In this document: piece by piece, positions 24,067 to 31,607 of the stretch
Layout: every line of letters starts with the position of its first letter
Position numbering within the stretch: position 1 is the stretch's first letter
NCBI GenBank assembly: GCA_040399325.1
Contig: JBBASJ010000017.1
Location: 1 to 41,753 of the forward strand
From: RGUW01 sp040399325
GTDB taxonomy: Bacteria; Cyanobacteriota; Cyanobacteriia; PCC-6307; Cyanobiaceae
Direction of reading: 5' to 3'
Length of the DNA: 41,753 nt
Position numbers and translations under genes: made by a program
Notes under the pieces: generated by a model
The model's input: only the letters and a program-made list of their open reading frames with translations
What the model was told of the DNA's origin: nothing
Databases searched by the model: none

Positions 24067-25335
24067 GTGGGCGAAGGCTGGACATTGCTGTCGATCCGCG
24101 GCATTCCCCTGAGGATCCACCCGAGCTGGTTCGTGGTGTTGGTGCTGGCCACCCTGGCCTTTCAGCAGCACTACATCCGGGTGCTGAGCCCGGCGCCGGA
24201 GGCGTCGGTGCGCTGGCTGCTGGGCCTGCTGACCGCCCTGCTGCTGTTCGGCTCGGTGCTGTTGCACGAGCTGGGCCACTCCCTGGTGGCCCTATCCCAG
24301 GGGGTCAGGGTGCGCAGCATCACGCTGTTCCTGTTGGGTGGTGTGGCCAGCGTCGAGCGGGAGTGCAGCACCGCCCGCGGCGCCCTGCTGGTGGCCGCTG
24401 CCGGCCCGGCCGTGAGCCTGGTGCTTGCCGCCGTGCTGCTGGGCCTGAGCCACCAGGCCACCCATGTTTCCCCGGCCCTGGGGGCCATGGTGTCTGAGCT
24501 CGGCGGCCTCAATCTGGTGCTGGCCCTGTTCAACCTGCTGCCGGGGCTGCCCCTCGATGGCGGCCTGATCGTCAAGGCGCTGGTGTGGCAGGTGACCGGC
24601 AGCCAGCGGCGCGGGCTCGAGGTGGCCAATGCCAGTGGTCGTTTTCTGGCCTATGCGGCGATCGGCCTGGGCACGGTGTTGTTGTTGCGTGGCAACGGCA
24701 TCGGCGGCCTCTGGCTGATGCTGCTCGGCTGGTTCGGCCTGGGGGCTTCGCGCAATCAGGGCCAGATGCTGGTGCTGCAGCAGCTGCTCAAGGAGCTGCG
24801 GGTCGAGGTTGCGGCGTCGCGTCGTTTCCGCGTGCTCGAGGCCCGCACCACCCTGCGCGAGCTCAGCCAGTTGCGTCTTGCTGCGACCGAAGGCACGGCC
24901 CTGCCCGACTGGCTGCTGGTGTGTGACCGGGGGCGCTGGCAGGGCTTCATGGACGACGCGGTGCTGCAGCAGCTACCCGTGCAGGCCTGGGACCGCGAGC
25001 GGGTTGCCGACCACCTGCGCCCCCTGGCCGAGCTCACCGCGATCGGCGCCAACGATCCGCTCTGGCTGGCGGTGCTGCGTTTCGAGGAGAGCGGCAGCCA
25101 ACGGCTATTGGTGCTGAGCCCCGCCGGCCTGCCGGTGGGCACCCTTGAGCGTGGTGAACTGGGACTGGCGGTGCTGCAGCGCCTGGGCGTGCGCCTGCCC
25201 CCCCCCATGCTGGCTTCGCTGCGCAGCCAGCTGGGCTACCCCCTCGGCCTGGCCCTGCCACAGGTGGTGCGCTCCATGCTTGCCAGCGGTGAGGTGGTCG
25301 ATCCTGCGGCCGAGGCCTCAGCCCTCAGCCGCTGA
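24067..25335 (+). CDS. Site-2 protease family membrane metalloprotease
   Basis: This 422-residue protein is an intramembrane zinc protease of the S2P (M50) family. Segments visible are IPLRIHPSWFVVLVLATLAF, a membrane helix with the zinc motif HELGH (67-71), the block ITLFLLGGVASVE, AAAGPAVSLVLAAVLLGL, and LLPGLPLDGG with the third ligand Asp164. After about residue 230 the protein continues as a soluble part in the region where CBS domains occur in related proteins (EARTTLRELSQLRLAATEGT; SPAGLPVGTLERGELGLAVLQRL). The start is GTG at 24067. Such proteases cut membrane-bound regulators, for example anti-sigma factors; no partner is obvious here. The 3' end overlaps the convergent ligase gene by 11 bases. 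Confidence 0.9.
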   Translation: MGEGWTLLSIRGIPLRIHPSWFVVLVLATLAFQQHYIRVLSPAPEASVRWLLGLLTALLLFGSVLLHELGHSLVALSQGVRVRSITLFLLGGVASVERECSTARGALLVAAAGPAVSLVLAAVLLGLSHQATHVSPALGAMVSELGGLNLVLALFNLLPGLPLDGGLIVKALVWQVTGSQRRGLEVANASGRFLAYAAIGLGTVLLLRGNGIGGLWLMLLGWFGLGASRNQGQMLVLQQLLKELRVEVAASRRFRVLEARTTLRELSQLRLAATEGTALPDWLLVCDRGRWQGFMDDAVLQQLPVQAWDRERVADHLRPLAELTAIGANDPLWLAVLRFEESGSQRLLVLSPAGLPVGTLERGELGLAVLQRLGVRLPPPMLASLRSQLGYPLGLALPQVVRSMLASGEVVDPAAEASALSR

Positions 25336-26029
25336 TCCGGTGCCGCTCGAGCCGCTCTCCGGCCAGGCTCAGCAGGCCGGCAGGCAGCGGGTGGGCTGTT
25401 GCACTGAGGCCAAGCCAGCTGCTGGCTGAGTGGCGCAGATGCCCAGCCAGGGTGTCGGCATCCAGGTTCAACGACTCGACCGCCGGAGGCTGGGTTCCAA
25501 ACAGAACCTGCCAGTGGTCAACATCGGGGTTGAGCTGGATGCTGCCATGCTGCAGCAGGCAGCCCCTCAGCCAGCGCTGGGCACTGCCGATGCGTTTGCA
25601 ACCGCGCCCATCCACCAGATCGGCGGGGGTGCTGCGGGCAAAGCAGTCGTGGCCCACGGTGCAGGGATCGCCCCCGAACAGCAGCGGCTGCCCCAGGGCG
25701 GCGAAGGCGTCCTGCAACCAGGCGCAGATTCGTTCATAGGCCTGCAGGCGGCTGCAGCCTGGTTCGGGCCACACCAGCGCATAGCAGAGGTCGCCGCCGT
25801 GCAGCACGGCGCCGCCACCGGTTGGCCGGCGCACCAGCTCGCCCTGGTTGCGGGCCTGCCAGTCGAGCCAGCTGGATGCAACTGGGCGCTGGTGAAACCC
25901 CAGCGACAGGGTCGGGCGGCTCCAGCTGTAAAAGCGCAGCACCGGTTGCCCCAGCTCGAGCAGGGCCGCGTCGATGGCCATCTGCCAGATGCCGCCCAGA
26001 CAGGTGGTCTGCAGCAGCGTGAACGCCAT
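25325..26029 (-). CDS. Lipoate-protein ligase A-like (BPL/LplA/LipB family)
   Basis: This 234-residue protein has the biotin/lipoate ligase fold: an N-terminal GGIWQMAIDAALLELGQPVL, the lipoyl pocket RRPTGGGAVLHGGDLCYALVW and the block GRGCKRIGSAQRW with the lysine expected to hold the acyl-adenylate or acyl group. It may attach lipoate or octanoate to the GcvH or E2 proteins; ligase versus octanoyltransferase cannot be settled from this. The start ATG at 26029 is preferred over in-frame ATGs further upstream (26053, 26065), since homology begins with FTLLQTTCLGG. It diverges from the permease gene by only 34 bases. Confidence 0.85.
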   Translation of the reverse strand: MAFTLLQTTCLGGIWQMAIDAALLELGQPVLRFYSWSRPTLSLGFHQRPVASSWLDWQARNQGELVRRPTGGGAVLHGGDLCYALVWPEPGCSRLQAYERICAWLQDAFAALGQPLLFGGDPCTVGHDCFARSTPADLVDGRGCKRIGSAQRWLRGCLLQHGSIQLNPDVDHWQVLFGTQPPAVESLNLDADTLAGHLRHSASSWLGLSATAHPLPAGLLSLAGERLERHRISG

Positions 26030-26063
26030 CGACGAAGCTGGTGCTGGTGCCATCGGGAGCGGC

Positions 26064-26834
26064 ATGGAGCCAGAGCTCTGGAGTCTGCTGCCCCTGGTGC
26101 CCCTGGGTGGTCTGGCTGGTCTGCTCTCAGGTCTGCTGGGCATCGGAGGGGGGCTGGTGTTTTCACCGCTGTTGCTCTGGCTGGGCCATGGCCCCCACCA
26201 GGCCCTGGCCACCAGCAGCCTGGCGATCACCCTGACCACCCTGGGCGGCACCTGGAGCCATCTGCGCAGTCGGCAGCTGCCGCTGGCTCCGGCCCTGTCG
26301 ATCGGTCTGGGGGCGGGCCTGGCCTCCATGGTCTTCAGCCAGTTGGGACGCGGCTGGAACGGTGCCCTGCTGCTGGCGCTGCAGTCGGCCATGTATGCGG
26401 TGCTCACCGTTGTGATCCGCCCATCCGATGGGGCCTGCCAGGTCCCATCGGCGAGCCGGCAGCCTCTGGCAGGTCTGGCGGCGGTCGGCCTTGTGGCGGG
26501 GCTGTCGAGCGGTCTGCTGGGGGTTGGCGGCGGTCTGGTGATGGTGCCGTTGATGGTGTCGCTGCTGCGGCTGCCGCTGCGCCTGGCGATCCGTCTGAGC
26601 ACCCTGGCGGTGCTGGTGTCGGCAGGGGTGGCGGCCCCGACCTTTGTCGCCGATGGCCGTGGGCTTCTACCCATTGCCCTGGTGTTGGGCAGCGCGGCAG
26701 CGGTGGCTGCCCGCTGGTCAGCGGCCCGCCTCAACAAGGTTCCCGACGCTGTCCTGATCTGGCTGTTGCGCGGCCTGACCGCATTCCTCGCCGTTGACAG
26801 CGGCTGGCGTGCGGTCAGGCTCTGGCTCAGCTGA
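26064..26834 (+). CDS. TauE/SafE family (TSUP) membrane permease
   Basis: This 256-residue protein is almost wholly hydrophobic with about eight membrane helices. It shows the internal repeat of the TSUP family: LSGLLGIGGGLVFSPLLLWLG in the first half and LSSGLLGVGGGLVMVPLMVSLL in the second, each followed by a helix with HQALATSSLAIT or LAIRLSTLAVLV. TSUP proteins move sulfite, sulfoacetate or similar small anions out of or into the cell; the substrate here is unknown. The stop overlaps the convergent crr6 stop by 8 bases. Confidence 0.92.
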   Translation: MEPELWSLLPLVPLGGLAGLLSGLLGIGGGLVFSPLLLWLGHGPHQALATSSLAITLTTLGGTWSHLRSRQLPLAPALSIGLGAGLASMVFSQLGRGWNGALLLALQSAMYAVLTVVIRPSDGACQVPSASRQPLAGLAAVGLVAGLSSGLLGVGGGLVMVPLMVSLLRLPLRLAIRLSTLAVLVSAGVAAPTFVADGRGLLPIALVLGSAAAVAARWSAARLNKVPDAVLIWLLRGLTAFLAVDSGWRAVRLWLS

Positions 26835-27315
26835 GCCGCTCCCAGAACCCTGGATCCAGCTCAAAGCCCAGCACGGCTGCCATCTGCCCCAGGTTCTGGC
26901 GACAGTTGAGGCCCCCGGCCCTGGCCCAGTCGTCGAGCACGAACAGGCGATGGGTGATCCACAGCTCGAGGGACTCCGGTGCAAACCGAATCCCTTCGCT
27001 GCGGTTGAACTGATGGGGCAGCAGCATGGCCACGTGGCGGGCCAGCTGGCCGCCGCTGCGCTCCAGCACCAGCGGCAGCCAGGGGCAGGCGGCATCGGCG
27101 CGCAGGCTCCACAGCCGCAGCTCAGCAATTTCAGACAGCTCCCGGGGGTCGTCCTCCGGACGTGGCCAGTCGAACACCAGCTCCAGATCCGCTCCTCGCT
27201 GCAGCACGGTTGCAGCGGGCAGTTGCCCCATGGCAGCCAACGGCTCCAGGGAGAGGGCCTGCACCTGGTCGACCGTGATCGTGAGCGGGGTCCATGCGCT
27301 GGCGCTGGCCATCAA
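26827..27315 (-). CDS. CRR6 family NDH-1 (NdhI) assembly factor
   Basis: This 162-residue protein matches the CRR6 family: N-terminal PLTITVDQVQAL, FDWPRPEDDPRELSEIAELRLW, and the conserved C-terminal half with LERSGGQLARHVAMLLPHQF, NRSEGIRFAPESLELWITHR, LFVLDDWARAGG and NCRQNLGQMAAVLGFELDP. In plants and cyanobacteria CRR6 is needed to assemble the NdhI subunit into the photosynthetic NDH-1 complex, which supports cyclic electron flow and respiration. It diverges from psaM, so two thylakoid-complex genes share this promoter region. Confidence 0.93.
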   Translation of the reverse strand: MMASASAWTPLTITVDQVQALSLEPLAAMGQLPAATVLQRGADLELVFDWPRPEDDPRELSEIAELRLWSLRADAACPWLPLVLERSGGQLARHVAMLLPHQFNRSEGIRFAPESLELWITHRLFVLDDWARAGGLNCRQNLGQMAAVLGFELDPGFWERLS

Positions 27316-27402
27316 GAGCTGTAACAGCAGGGCTTGTGAGGCTCGACCGTAGACCCGTCTGCATCAACAATGGTGGCCGTTGTCACTGATCACACGACGC
27401 TC

Positions 27403-27507
27403 ATGGTCACCTCCCTGAATCAGGCTGAAGTGCTGATCGCCCTCGTGGTGGCTGCCCATGCCGGCGTGCTGGCCGTGCGTCTCTGCTTCAGCCTCTACAA
27501 AGCCTGA
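27403..27507 (+). CDS. psaM: Photosystem I reaction centre subunit XII (PsaM)
   Basis: This 34-residue single-helix protein fits the PsaM pattern: a short polar N-terminus ending in QAE, then VLIALVVAAHAGVLAVRL and a C-terminal LYKA; family members read xxQxxxALVxAxxxGxLAxRLxxxLYK. PsaM sits at the monomer interface of trimeric photosystem I. An in-frame ATG at 27370 would add 11 residues not found in the family, so the ATG at 27403 is preferred. No other gene overlaps it. Easily missed because of its length. Confidence 0.88.
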   Translation: MVTSLNQAEVLIALVVAAHAGVLAVRLCFSLYKA

Positions 27508-27614
27508 AGCGGCAGCGTCCAGACCTTGGCAGAGCCCTGCAAGAACGCTAGAAGCGGGTCTGTCGGGTCTGGTTTCAGGGCCCGTCATCTGTTGACGCCC
27601 CCCTTCCCCTGTCT

Positions 27615-28016
27615 GTGGTGCATTCCGTAGGCCGTCCGACGCTTCGCCCGGAGCCGTCGCCCCCCCGTCACGCCGTGTTTGCCCAGGACGGCCGTTTGAT
27701 TGCCGTCTCCAGCGAGCGTCAGGAGTTGCTCTGCAGCCTGATCGGTCTGCTGGTCAAGGGATCCCTGGCCGTGGTGGTCTGCATCAGCCTGGTCCGTCTG
27801 GCAGTGGCCTACCAGGAGCGCATGGAGCGCCAGGGCGAGCTCAGCGCCGTGCTCCAGCTTGAAGAGGGCAAACTCGCCAAAGCCCGTGAGCGCTTTGACC
27901 AGTTGTTCAGCGTCGGCGGCGAGCAACGCCTGATCCGCGAGCAGAACCAGTGGATCGCGCCCAACCGTCTGCGGGTGGTGTGGAATCCGGCGACTCCCGG
28001 TCAGCCTGGCTCGTAA
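27615..28016 (+). CDS. Single-pass membrane protein with coiled coil, unknown function
   Basis: This 133-residue protein starts with GTG. It has a basic/Pro-rich N-terminus, one membrane segment (LIGLLVKGSLAVVVCISLVRL, given in part: LLVKGSLAVVVCISLVRLAV, about 44-65), then a charged helical stretch (QERMERQGELSAVLQLEEGK and AKARERFDQLF) and a short tail ending RLRVVWNPATPG. The layout recalls small division or septum-type proteins, but I do not recognise the family. It precedes por by 28 bases and may share its transcript. Confidence 0.7.
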   Translation: MVHSVGRPTLRPEPSPPRHAVFAQDGRLIAVSSERQELLCSLIGLLVKGSLAVVVCISLVRLAVAYQERMERQGELSAVLQLEEGKLAKARERFDQLFSVGGEQRLIREQNQWIAPNRLRVVWNPATPGQPGS

Positions 28017-28044
28017 GTTTGGGGCCCCTGCCCCGCTCTGACGC

Positions 28045-29019
28045 ATGGCGACCCGTTCACCTGCCGGCACCGTGCTGATCACCGGCACCACATCAGGTGT
28101 CGGGCTCAACGCCGTCAAGGCCCTGGTGGATCGGGGCTGGCATGTGGTCACAGCGAACCGTGACCCGGTGCGCGCGGCTGATGCGGCTGATCGGCTGGGG
28201 ATTCCGTCTGAGCCCCTGACCCATCTGCGCATCGACCTGGGCGATCTCGACAGCGTGCGCACCGGTGTCGAAACCCTTGTCGCCTCGTTGCCTCGCCCCA
28301 TCGATGCCCTGGTGATCAACGCGGCGGTCTATAAGCCCAGGCTCAAGCAGCCCGAGCGCTCGCCCCAGGGGTACGAGATCTCGATGGCCACCAACCACCT
28401 GGGTCACTTTCTGCTGATCCAGCTGTTGCTTGAGGATCTCAGGCGTTCGCAGCACCCCTCCAGGCGGGTGGTGATCCTGGGCACGGTGACCGCCAACTCC
28501 AAGGAGCTGGGGGGCAAGATTCCGATCCCTGCGCCAGCTGACCTGGGCGATCTGAGCGGCTTCAAGGCGGGCTTCAAGGAGCCCATCGCCATGGCCAACG
28601 GCAAGCCGTTCAAGCCCGGCAAGGCCTACAAGGACAGCAAACTCTGCAACATGATCACCACCCAGGAGCTGCACCGGCGCCTCCACGGGGAGACCGGCAT
28701 CGTGTTCAGCTCGTTGTATCCGGGCTGCGTTGCCGACACGCCGCTGTTTCGCAACACACCGCGGGCGTTTCAGACGATCTTCCCCTGGTTCCAGAAGAAC
28801 GTGACCGGTGGCTACGTCAGTCAGGCCCTTGCCGGTGAGCGGGTGGCCCAGGTGGTGGCCGATCCCGAGTTTGCCAGCTCCGGCGTTCACTGGAGCTGGG
28901 GTAACCGCCAGAAGAAGGGCGGCAAGCAGTTCAGCCAGGAGCTCTCCGACAAGGCCAGCAACCCTGAAACCGCTCAGGGAGTCTGGGACCTGTCTCTCAA
29001 ACTGGTTGGCCTGGCCTGA
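28045..29019 (+). CDS. por: Light-dependent protochlorophyllide reductase
   Basis: This 324-residue enzyme uses light and NADPH to reduce ring D of protochlorophyllide to chlorophyllide. The SDR cofactor motif TGTTSGVG is at 13-20, with INAAVYKP and the catalytic pair Tyr195/Lys199 in YKDSKLCN. The POR-specific block PGCVADTPLFRNTPRAFQ and the C-terminal SSGVHWSWGNRQKKGGKQF are present. Full length for the cyanobacterial enzyme. It converges on chlL, the iron protein of the light-independent enzyme for the same reaction. Confidence 0.97.
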   Translation: MATRSPAGTVLITGTTSGVGLNAVKALVDRGWHVVTANRDPVRAADAADRLGIPSEPLTHLRIDLGDLDSVRTGVETLVASLPRPIDALVINAAVYKPRLKQPERSPQGYEISMATNHLGHFLLIQLLLEDLRRSQHPSRRVVILGTVTANSKELGGKIPIPAPADLGDLSGFKAGFKEPIAMANGKPFKPGKAYKDSKLCNMITTQELHRRLHGETGIVFSSLYPGCVADTPLFRNTPRAFQTIFPWFQKNVTGGYVSQALAGERVAQVVADPEFASSGVHWSWGNRQKKGGKQFSQELSDKASNPETAQGVWDLSLKLVGLA

Positions 29020-29054
29020 GCCCGTCTGGCGGGCCCTGTTGCCTCCTGATCGGC

Positions 29055-29093
29055 GCCCCTGCCTCCGAACCCTCGAGGTCCGGAGGCAGGGGC
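29055..29093 (+). terminator. por terminator hairpin
   Basis: A perfect 13-bp inverted repeat (GCCCCTGCCTCCG with CGGAGGCAGGGGC) with a 13-base loop lies 35 bases after the por stop. The loop itself contains CCTCGAGG. The T-run expected of an intrinsic terminator is missing, but length and position make transcription end or mRNA protection likely. Confidence 0.7.
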
Positions 29094-29119
29094 TTGGGGT
29101 CCCCACTGTTCCTGCAGGC

Positions 29120-29155
29120 CCTGCGGCAGTGATGACATGTCATCACCGCGGCAGG
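29120..29155. repeat. Long interrupted palindrome
   Basis: An 18-bp perfect palindrome, GTGATGACATGTCATCAC at 29129-29146, is flanked by CCTGC (29120-29124) and GCAGG (29151-29155) in inverted orientation. The site is symmetrical like a dimeric protein operator or a second terminator stem. It lies between convergent gene ends, where an operator for either gene is not expected. Confidence 0.6.
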
Positions 29156-29351
29156 GGGTGGTTACAGACACCCGGCAGGTTTCACCGTGACCACGCCTCT
29201 GGCCATGGAAAGGCCACCGGGCAAGGCTTGCAGGACACCAGTGAGGGTCTGAAATACAACCAGACAGCGGTGGCCAGCCGTCCTGCCAGTCAACGTCTTT
29301 CAAACTGCTGATGTGTTGATTGAAGCCAACACCCAGCGCGACGCTACCCGG

Positions 29352-30236
29352 TCAATCAAAACCCAGCAGATCGAAGATCTCGCGGTCCTTGAGGGATTCG
29401 GCTTCGAGCGGTTCCACACTCTCGAGCATGCGCCGGGCCAGATTCAGGTACTCGTTCTGGACGGCTTCCACCTCGGGGGTGGACTCCATTTCGAAGATGG
29501 TGCATTTTTTGAGGCGTGAGCGGCGAATGGCGTCCAGATCGGGGAAGTGCGCCATCGTCTTCATTCCCACCCGGTCGTTGAAGCGATCGATCTGGTCGGT
29601 GTCCTTGGAGCGGTTGGCCACCACACCCCCCAGGCGCACCTTGTAGTTTTTGGCCTTGGCCTGGATCGCGGCGATGATCCGGTTCATCGCAAAGATCGAG
29701 TCGAAGTCGTTGGCGGTGACGATCAGACAGTAATCAGCATGCTGCAGAGGTGCTGCAAAACCGCCGCACACCACATCGCCCAGCACATCGAAGATCACCA
29801 CATCGGTGTCTTCGAGCAGGTGGTGCTCCTTGAGCAGCTTGACCGTCTGGCCGGTCACGTAGCCGCCGCAGCCGGTTCCTGCCGGTGGGCCACCCGATTC
29901 GACGCACTGCACCCCGTTGAAACCCTCGAAGACGAAATCTTCGGGGCGTAGCTCCTCGGTGTGAAAGTCGACGGTCTCGAGGATGTCGATGACCGTTGGC
30001 ACCATCTGCTTGGTGAGCGTGAACGTCGAGTCGTGCTTGGGATCGCAGCCGATCTGCAGGACCCGCTTGCCCAGTTTGGAAAATGCGGCCGAAAGATTCG
30101 AGCTGGTGGTGCTTTTGCCGATGCCTCCCTTGCCGTAGACGGCAATCACCAGCGCCCCTTCAGCGATGTTGAGGCCAGGTTCCTGGTGCACCTGAACGCT
30201 GCCCTCACCATCGGGGCGGCTGAGCGTGGTGGTCAT
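29352..30236 (-). CDS. chlL: Dark-operative protochlorophyllide reductase iron protein (L subunit)
   Basis: This 294-residue NifH-like ATPase dimer passes electrons to the ChlN-ChlB component for light-independent reduction of protochlorophyllide. The P-loop GKGGIGKST is at 35-43, the cluster ligands are Cys123 (GTGCGGY) and Cys157 (DVVCGGF), and the switch regions (QIGCDPKHDS; VIFDVLGD) are normal. ATG at 30236 was chosen over an upstream in-frame ATG (30284) because the family N-terminus is short. In most picocyanobacteria chlL is directly next to chlB and chlN; here nearly 3 kb of other genes separate them. Confidence 0.97.
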   Translation of the reverse strand: MTTTLSRPDGEGSVQVHQEPGLNIAEGALVIAVYGKGGIGKSTTSSNLSAAFSKLGKRVLQIGCDPKHDSTFTLTKQMVPTVIDILETVDFHTEELRPEDFVFEGFNGVQCVESGGPPAGTGCGGYVTGQTVKLLKEHHLLEDTDVVIFDVLGDVVCGGFAAPLQHADYCLIVTANDFDSIFAMNRIIAAIQAKAKNYKVRLGGVVANRSKDTDQIDRFNDRVGMKTMAHFPDLDAIRRSRLKKCTIFEMESTPEVEAVQNEYLNLARRMLESVEPLEAESLKDREIFDLLGFD

Positions 30237-30613
30237 AACGGTGCTGGATGCCGACCACTGCCGGCTGCGTTGTCTTGAGTCCATCCAACCGCGGCTGCGA
30301 CACCATGCACGGGATTGTCATGCAAAGCGAAACAAGGCCGGTGCGAATCCCAACACCACAGCACCTTGTGCGTAGAAATACTCACCAGGCCTGGATGTTG
30401 CGTTTCAGGATGTCTGCCTTGGCGTGACGAACACGACCGCACTTTCGGCCTGTGTGTGTCATCGGGTGTGCGTGTTGGAGCCTGCATCGGCCAGCTGCAC
30501 GTCAGCAGTGGTGTTTCAGCGTCGCAGTATGCGTTCTTTGCATCACGTGGTGGAATCTGGTGCAGCGGCTTGGCTGGTCCTGACGGCAGACTGTGTCTCG
30601 ATCACGGGGCTCT
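30237..30613. other. chlL upstream region, 377 bases without a gene
   Basis: No frame here has convincing coding character on either strand. It must contain the chlL promoter, transcribed leftward. An inverted repeat pairs ACAAGG..GGTGC (about 30332-30343) with GCACCTTGT (about 30363-30371), which could fold into a bulged hairpin in the chlL leader. The stretch is visibly less GC-rich than the genes on its left. Confidence 0.45.
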
Positions 30614-30982
30614 TCAGTCTTGTCTGACGTTGCTGAAGGCCATGAGTTGTTCACGCACCGTGTCGTGCTGCAGTGACAGCTCCAGGAGATAGGCGCTGAG
30701 GTTGCTCAGCGAGCGCCCTTGCTCGGCACTGCGTTGGAGCAAGGCCTCAAACACATGGTGCGGCAAGGTGATGCAGATCCGTTGCGGATGCCGCAGGCTC
30801 AACTTGCAGGCCTTTGATTGGGTCGCCACAGCATCGATTCGCTGAACTTCTTCCTCTTTAGGCAAGCGAAGATCCTGGTGTGAATCCTGATTTCGGGGCC
30901 CCGATGACGGGATGTCCTCTTCAGGGGACTTGACGCCAATGGTTCTGCGATTTGCATGGGCTCCAACAGCTGTGTTGTCCAT
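30614..30982 (-). CDS. Ribbon-helix-helix (CopG-like) protein
   Basis: The C-terminal part is a clear ribbon-helix-helix unit: strand QRICITLPHH, helix VFEALLQRSAEQG, and helix RSLSNLSAYLLELSL. It ends in a helical tail DTVREQLMAFSNVRQD. The long form (122 residues) starts at an ATG at 30982 that overlaps the divergent response-regulator ATG in one CATG. The N-terminal 50 residues are polar and low in structure. A GTG at 30829 gives a 71-residue form closer to the usual size of such proteins, so the start is uncertain. It could be an orphan antitoxin or a small repressor; no toxin gene is adjacent. Codon use and base composition differ from the surrounding chlorophyll genes. Confidence 0.65.
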   Translation of the reverse strand: MDNTAVGAHANRRTIGVKSPEEDIPSSGPRNQDSHQDLRLPKEEEVQRIDAVATQSKACKLSLRHPQRICITLPHHVFEALLQRSAEQGRSLSNLSAYLLELSLQHDTVREQLMAFSNVRQD

Positions 30983-31607
30983 GCGTGTGTTGGTTGTTGA
31001 CGACCATCTGCTGCTGGGCCAGGCCATCGGTGGACTGTTGACTCAGTTGTTTCCACTGGACTTGCAAGGGGTCTGCGGATCGGTCGCCGATGCCCTGGTG
31101 CTGTTGGCCAACTGCTCCCCCGATCTGTTGTTGTTGGATGTCTGTTTGCCGGGGGAGCGTTGGCAAGATCTGGCAGAGCCCTATCTGGCCGGCAATTCCC
31201 AGGGAGCGCTGCTGTTCGTCACCGGTCATGACGCCTCCTTTGAACCCCCTGCCGCCCTGGGCCAGCAGGTGTTGGGTGTGATTCACAAGAGTGTTTGCTG
31301 GGCCGAGCTGATTGCGGTCGTCAGCCCATGGCTGCAACGCTCTGGTGCAGGTTCAGAGACGTTGCTCTGCAGCCAGCGCCTGTCGCCTGACTGGTTGTCT
31401 CCCCGGGAGCTCCGGGTGTTTGAGGCCCTTGGCAAGGGCATGCTCAACCGCGAGATCGCTGAACACCTTGGTCTGAGCACAGCCACGGTCGATTCGTATC
31501 GCAAGTCCATCTGTTCCAAGCTGGGCGTCAGCGGTACCGAGCTTGTGCGTCAGGCGGTGATCAGCCGTTGCCTGCCTGCGGCTTCGCTGCGGCCTGTTGC
31601 AGGCTGA
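30981..31607 (+). CDS. NarL/FixJ family response regulator
   Basis: This 208-residue protein has an N-terminal receiver domain with the acidic pair Asp7/Asp8 (VVDDH), phosphoacceptor Asp53 (LLLDVCLPG), Thr81 (FVTGHD) and Lys103 (VIHKS), so it should be phosphorylated in the usual way. The C-terminal LuxR-type helix-turn-helix is at about 139-200 (LSPRELRVFEALGKGMLNRE, then IAEHLGLSTATVDSYRKSIC). ATG at 30981 is at the family start; an ATG at 30939 with AGGGGA upstream would add 14 residues. The convergent histidine kinase gene overlaps its 3' end by 47 bases and is the likely partner. Targets are unknown; flanking chlL and chlB are natural candidates. Confidence 0.92.
   Translation: MRVLVVDDHLLLGQAIGGLLTQLFPLDLQGVCGSVADALVLLANCSPDLLLLDVCLPGERWQDLAEPYLAGNSQGALLFVTGHDASFEPPAALGQQVLGVIHKSVCWAELIAVVSPWLQRSGAGSETLLCSQRLSPDWLSPRELRVFEALGKGMLNREIAEHLGLSTATVDSYRKSICSKLGVSGTELVRQAVISRCLPAASLRPVAG

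Larger units (their letters stand above)
29020..29351. other. Convergent por-chlL intergenic region
   Basis: These 332 bases between two convergent genes contain no credible gene. They hold two strong inverted repeats (annotated separately). A pair of 8-base inverted repeats, TTGATTGA at 29316-29323 and TCAATCAA at 29352-29359, overlaps the chlL stop and could help end chlL transcription. Nothing else is evident by eye. Confidence 0.5.

Noticed and set aside
27370..27402. Earlier ATG for psaM
   Set aside because: It would add 11 residues before a protein whose family members begin close to the helix; the ATG at 27403 gives the usual length.
30331..30360. Sequence CCGGTGCGAATCC resembling part of a cobalamin riboswitch upstream of chlL
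   Set aside because: The rest of the B12-box core (the conserved CCGCAACTG-type block and matching stems) is missing and the motif is on the strand opposite to chlL transcription.
30424..30627. A 67-codon forward frame upstream of the ribbon-helix-helix gene
   Set aside because: Its product has no clear domain or membrane layout, there is no ribosome binding site, and it overlaps the stop region of the reverse gene.
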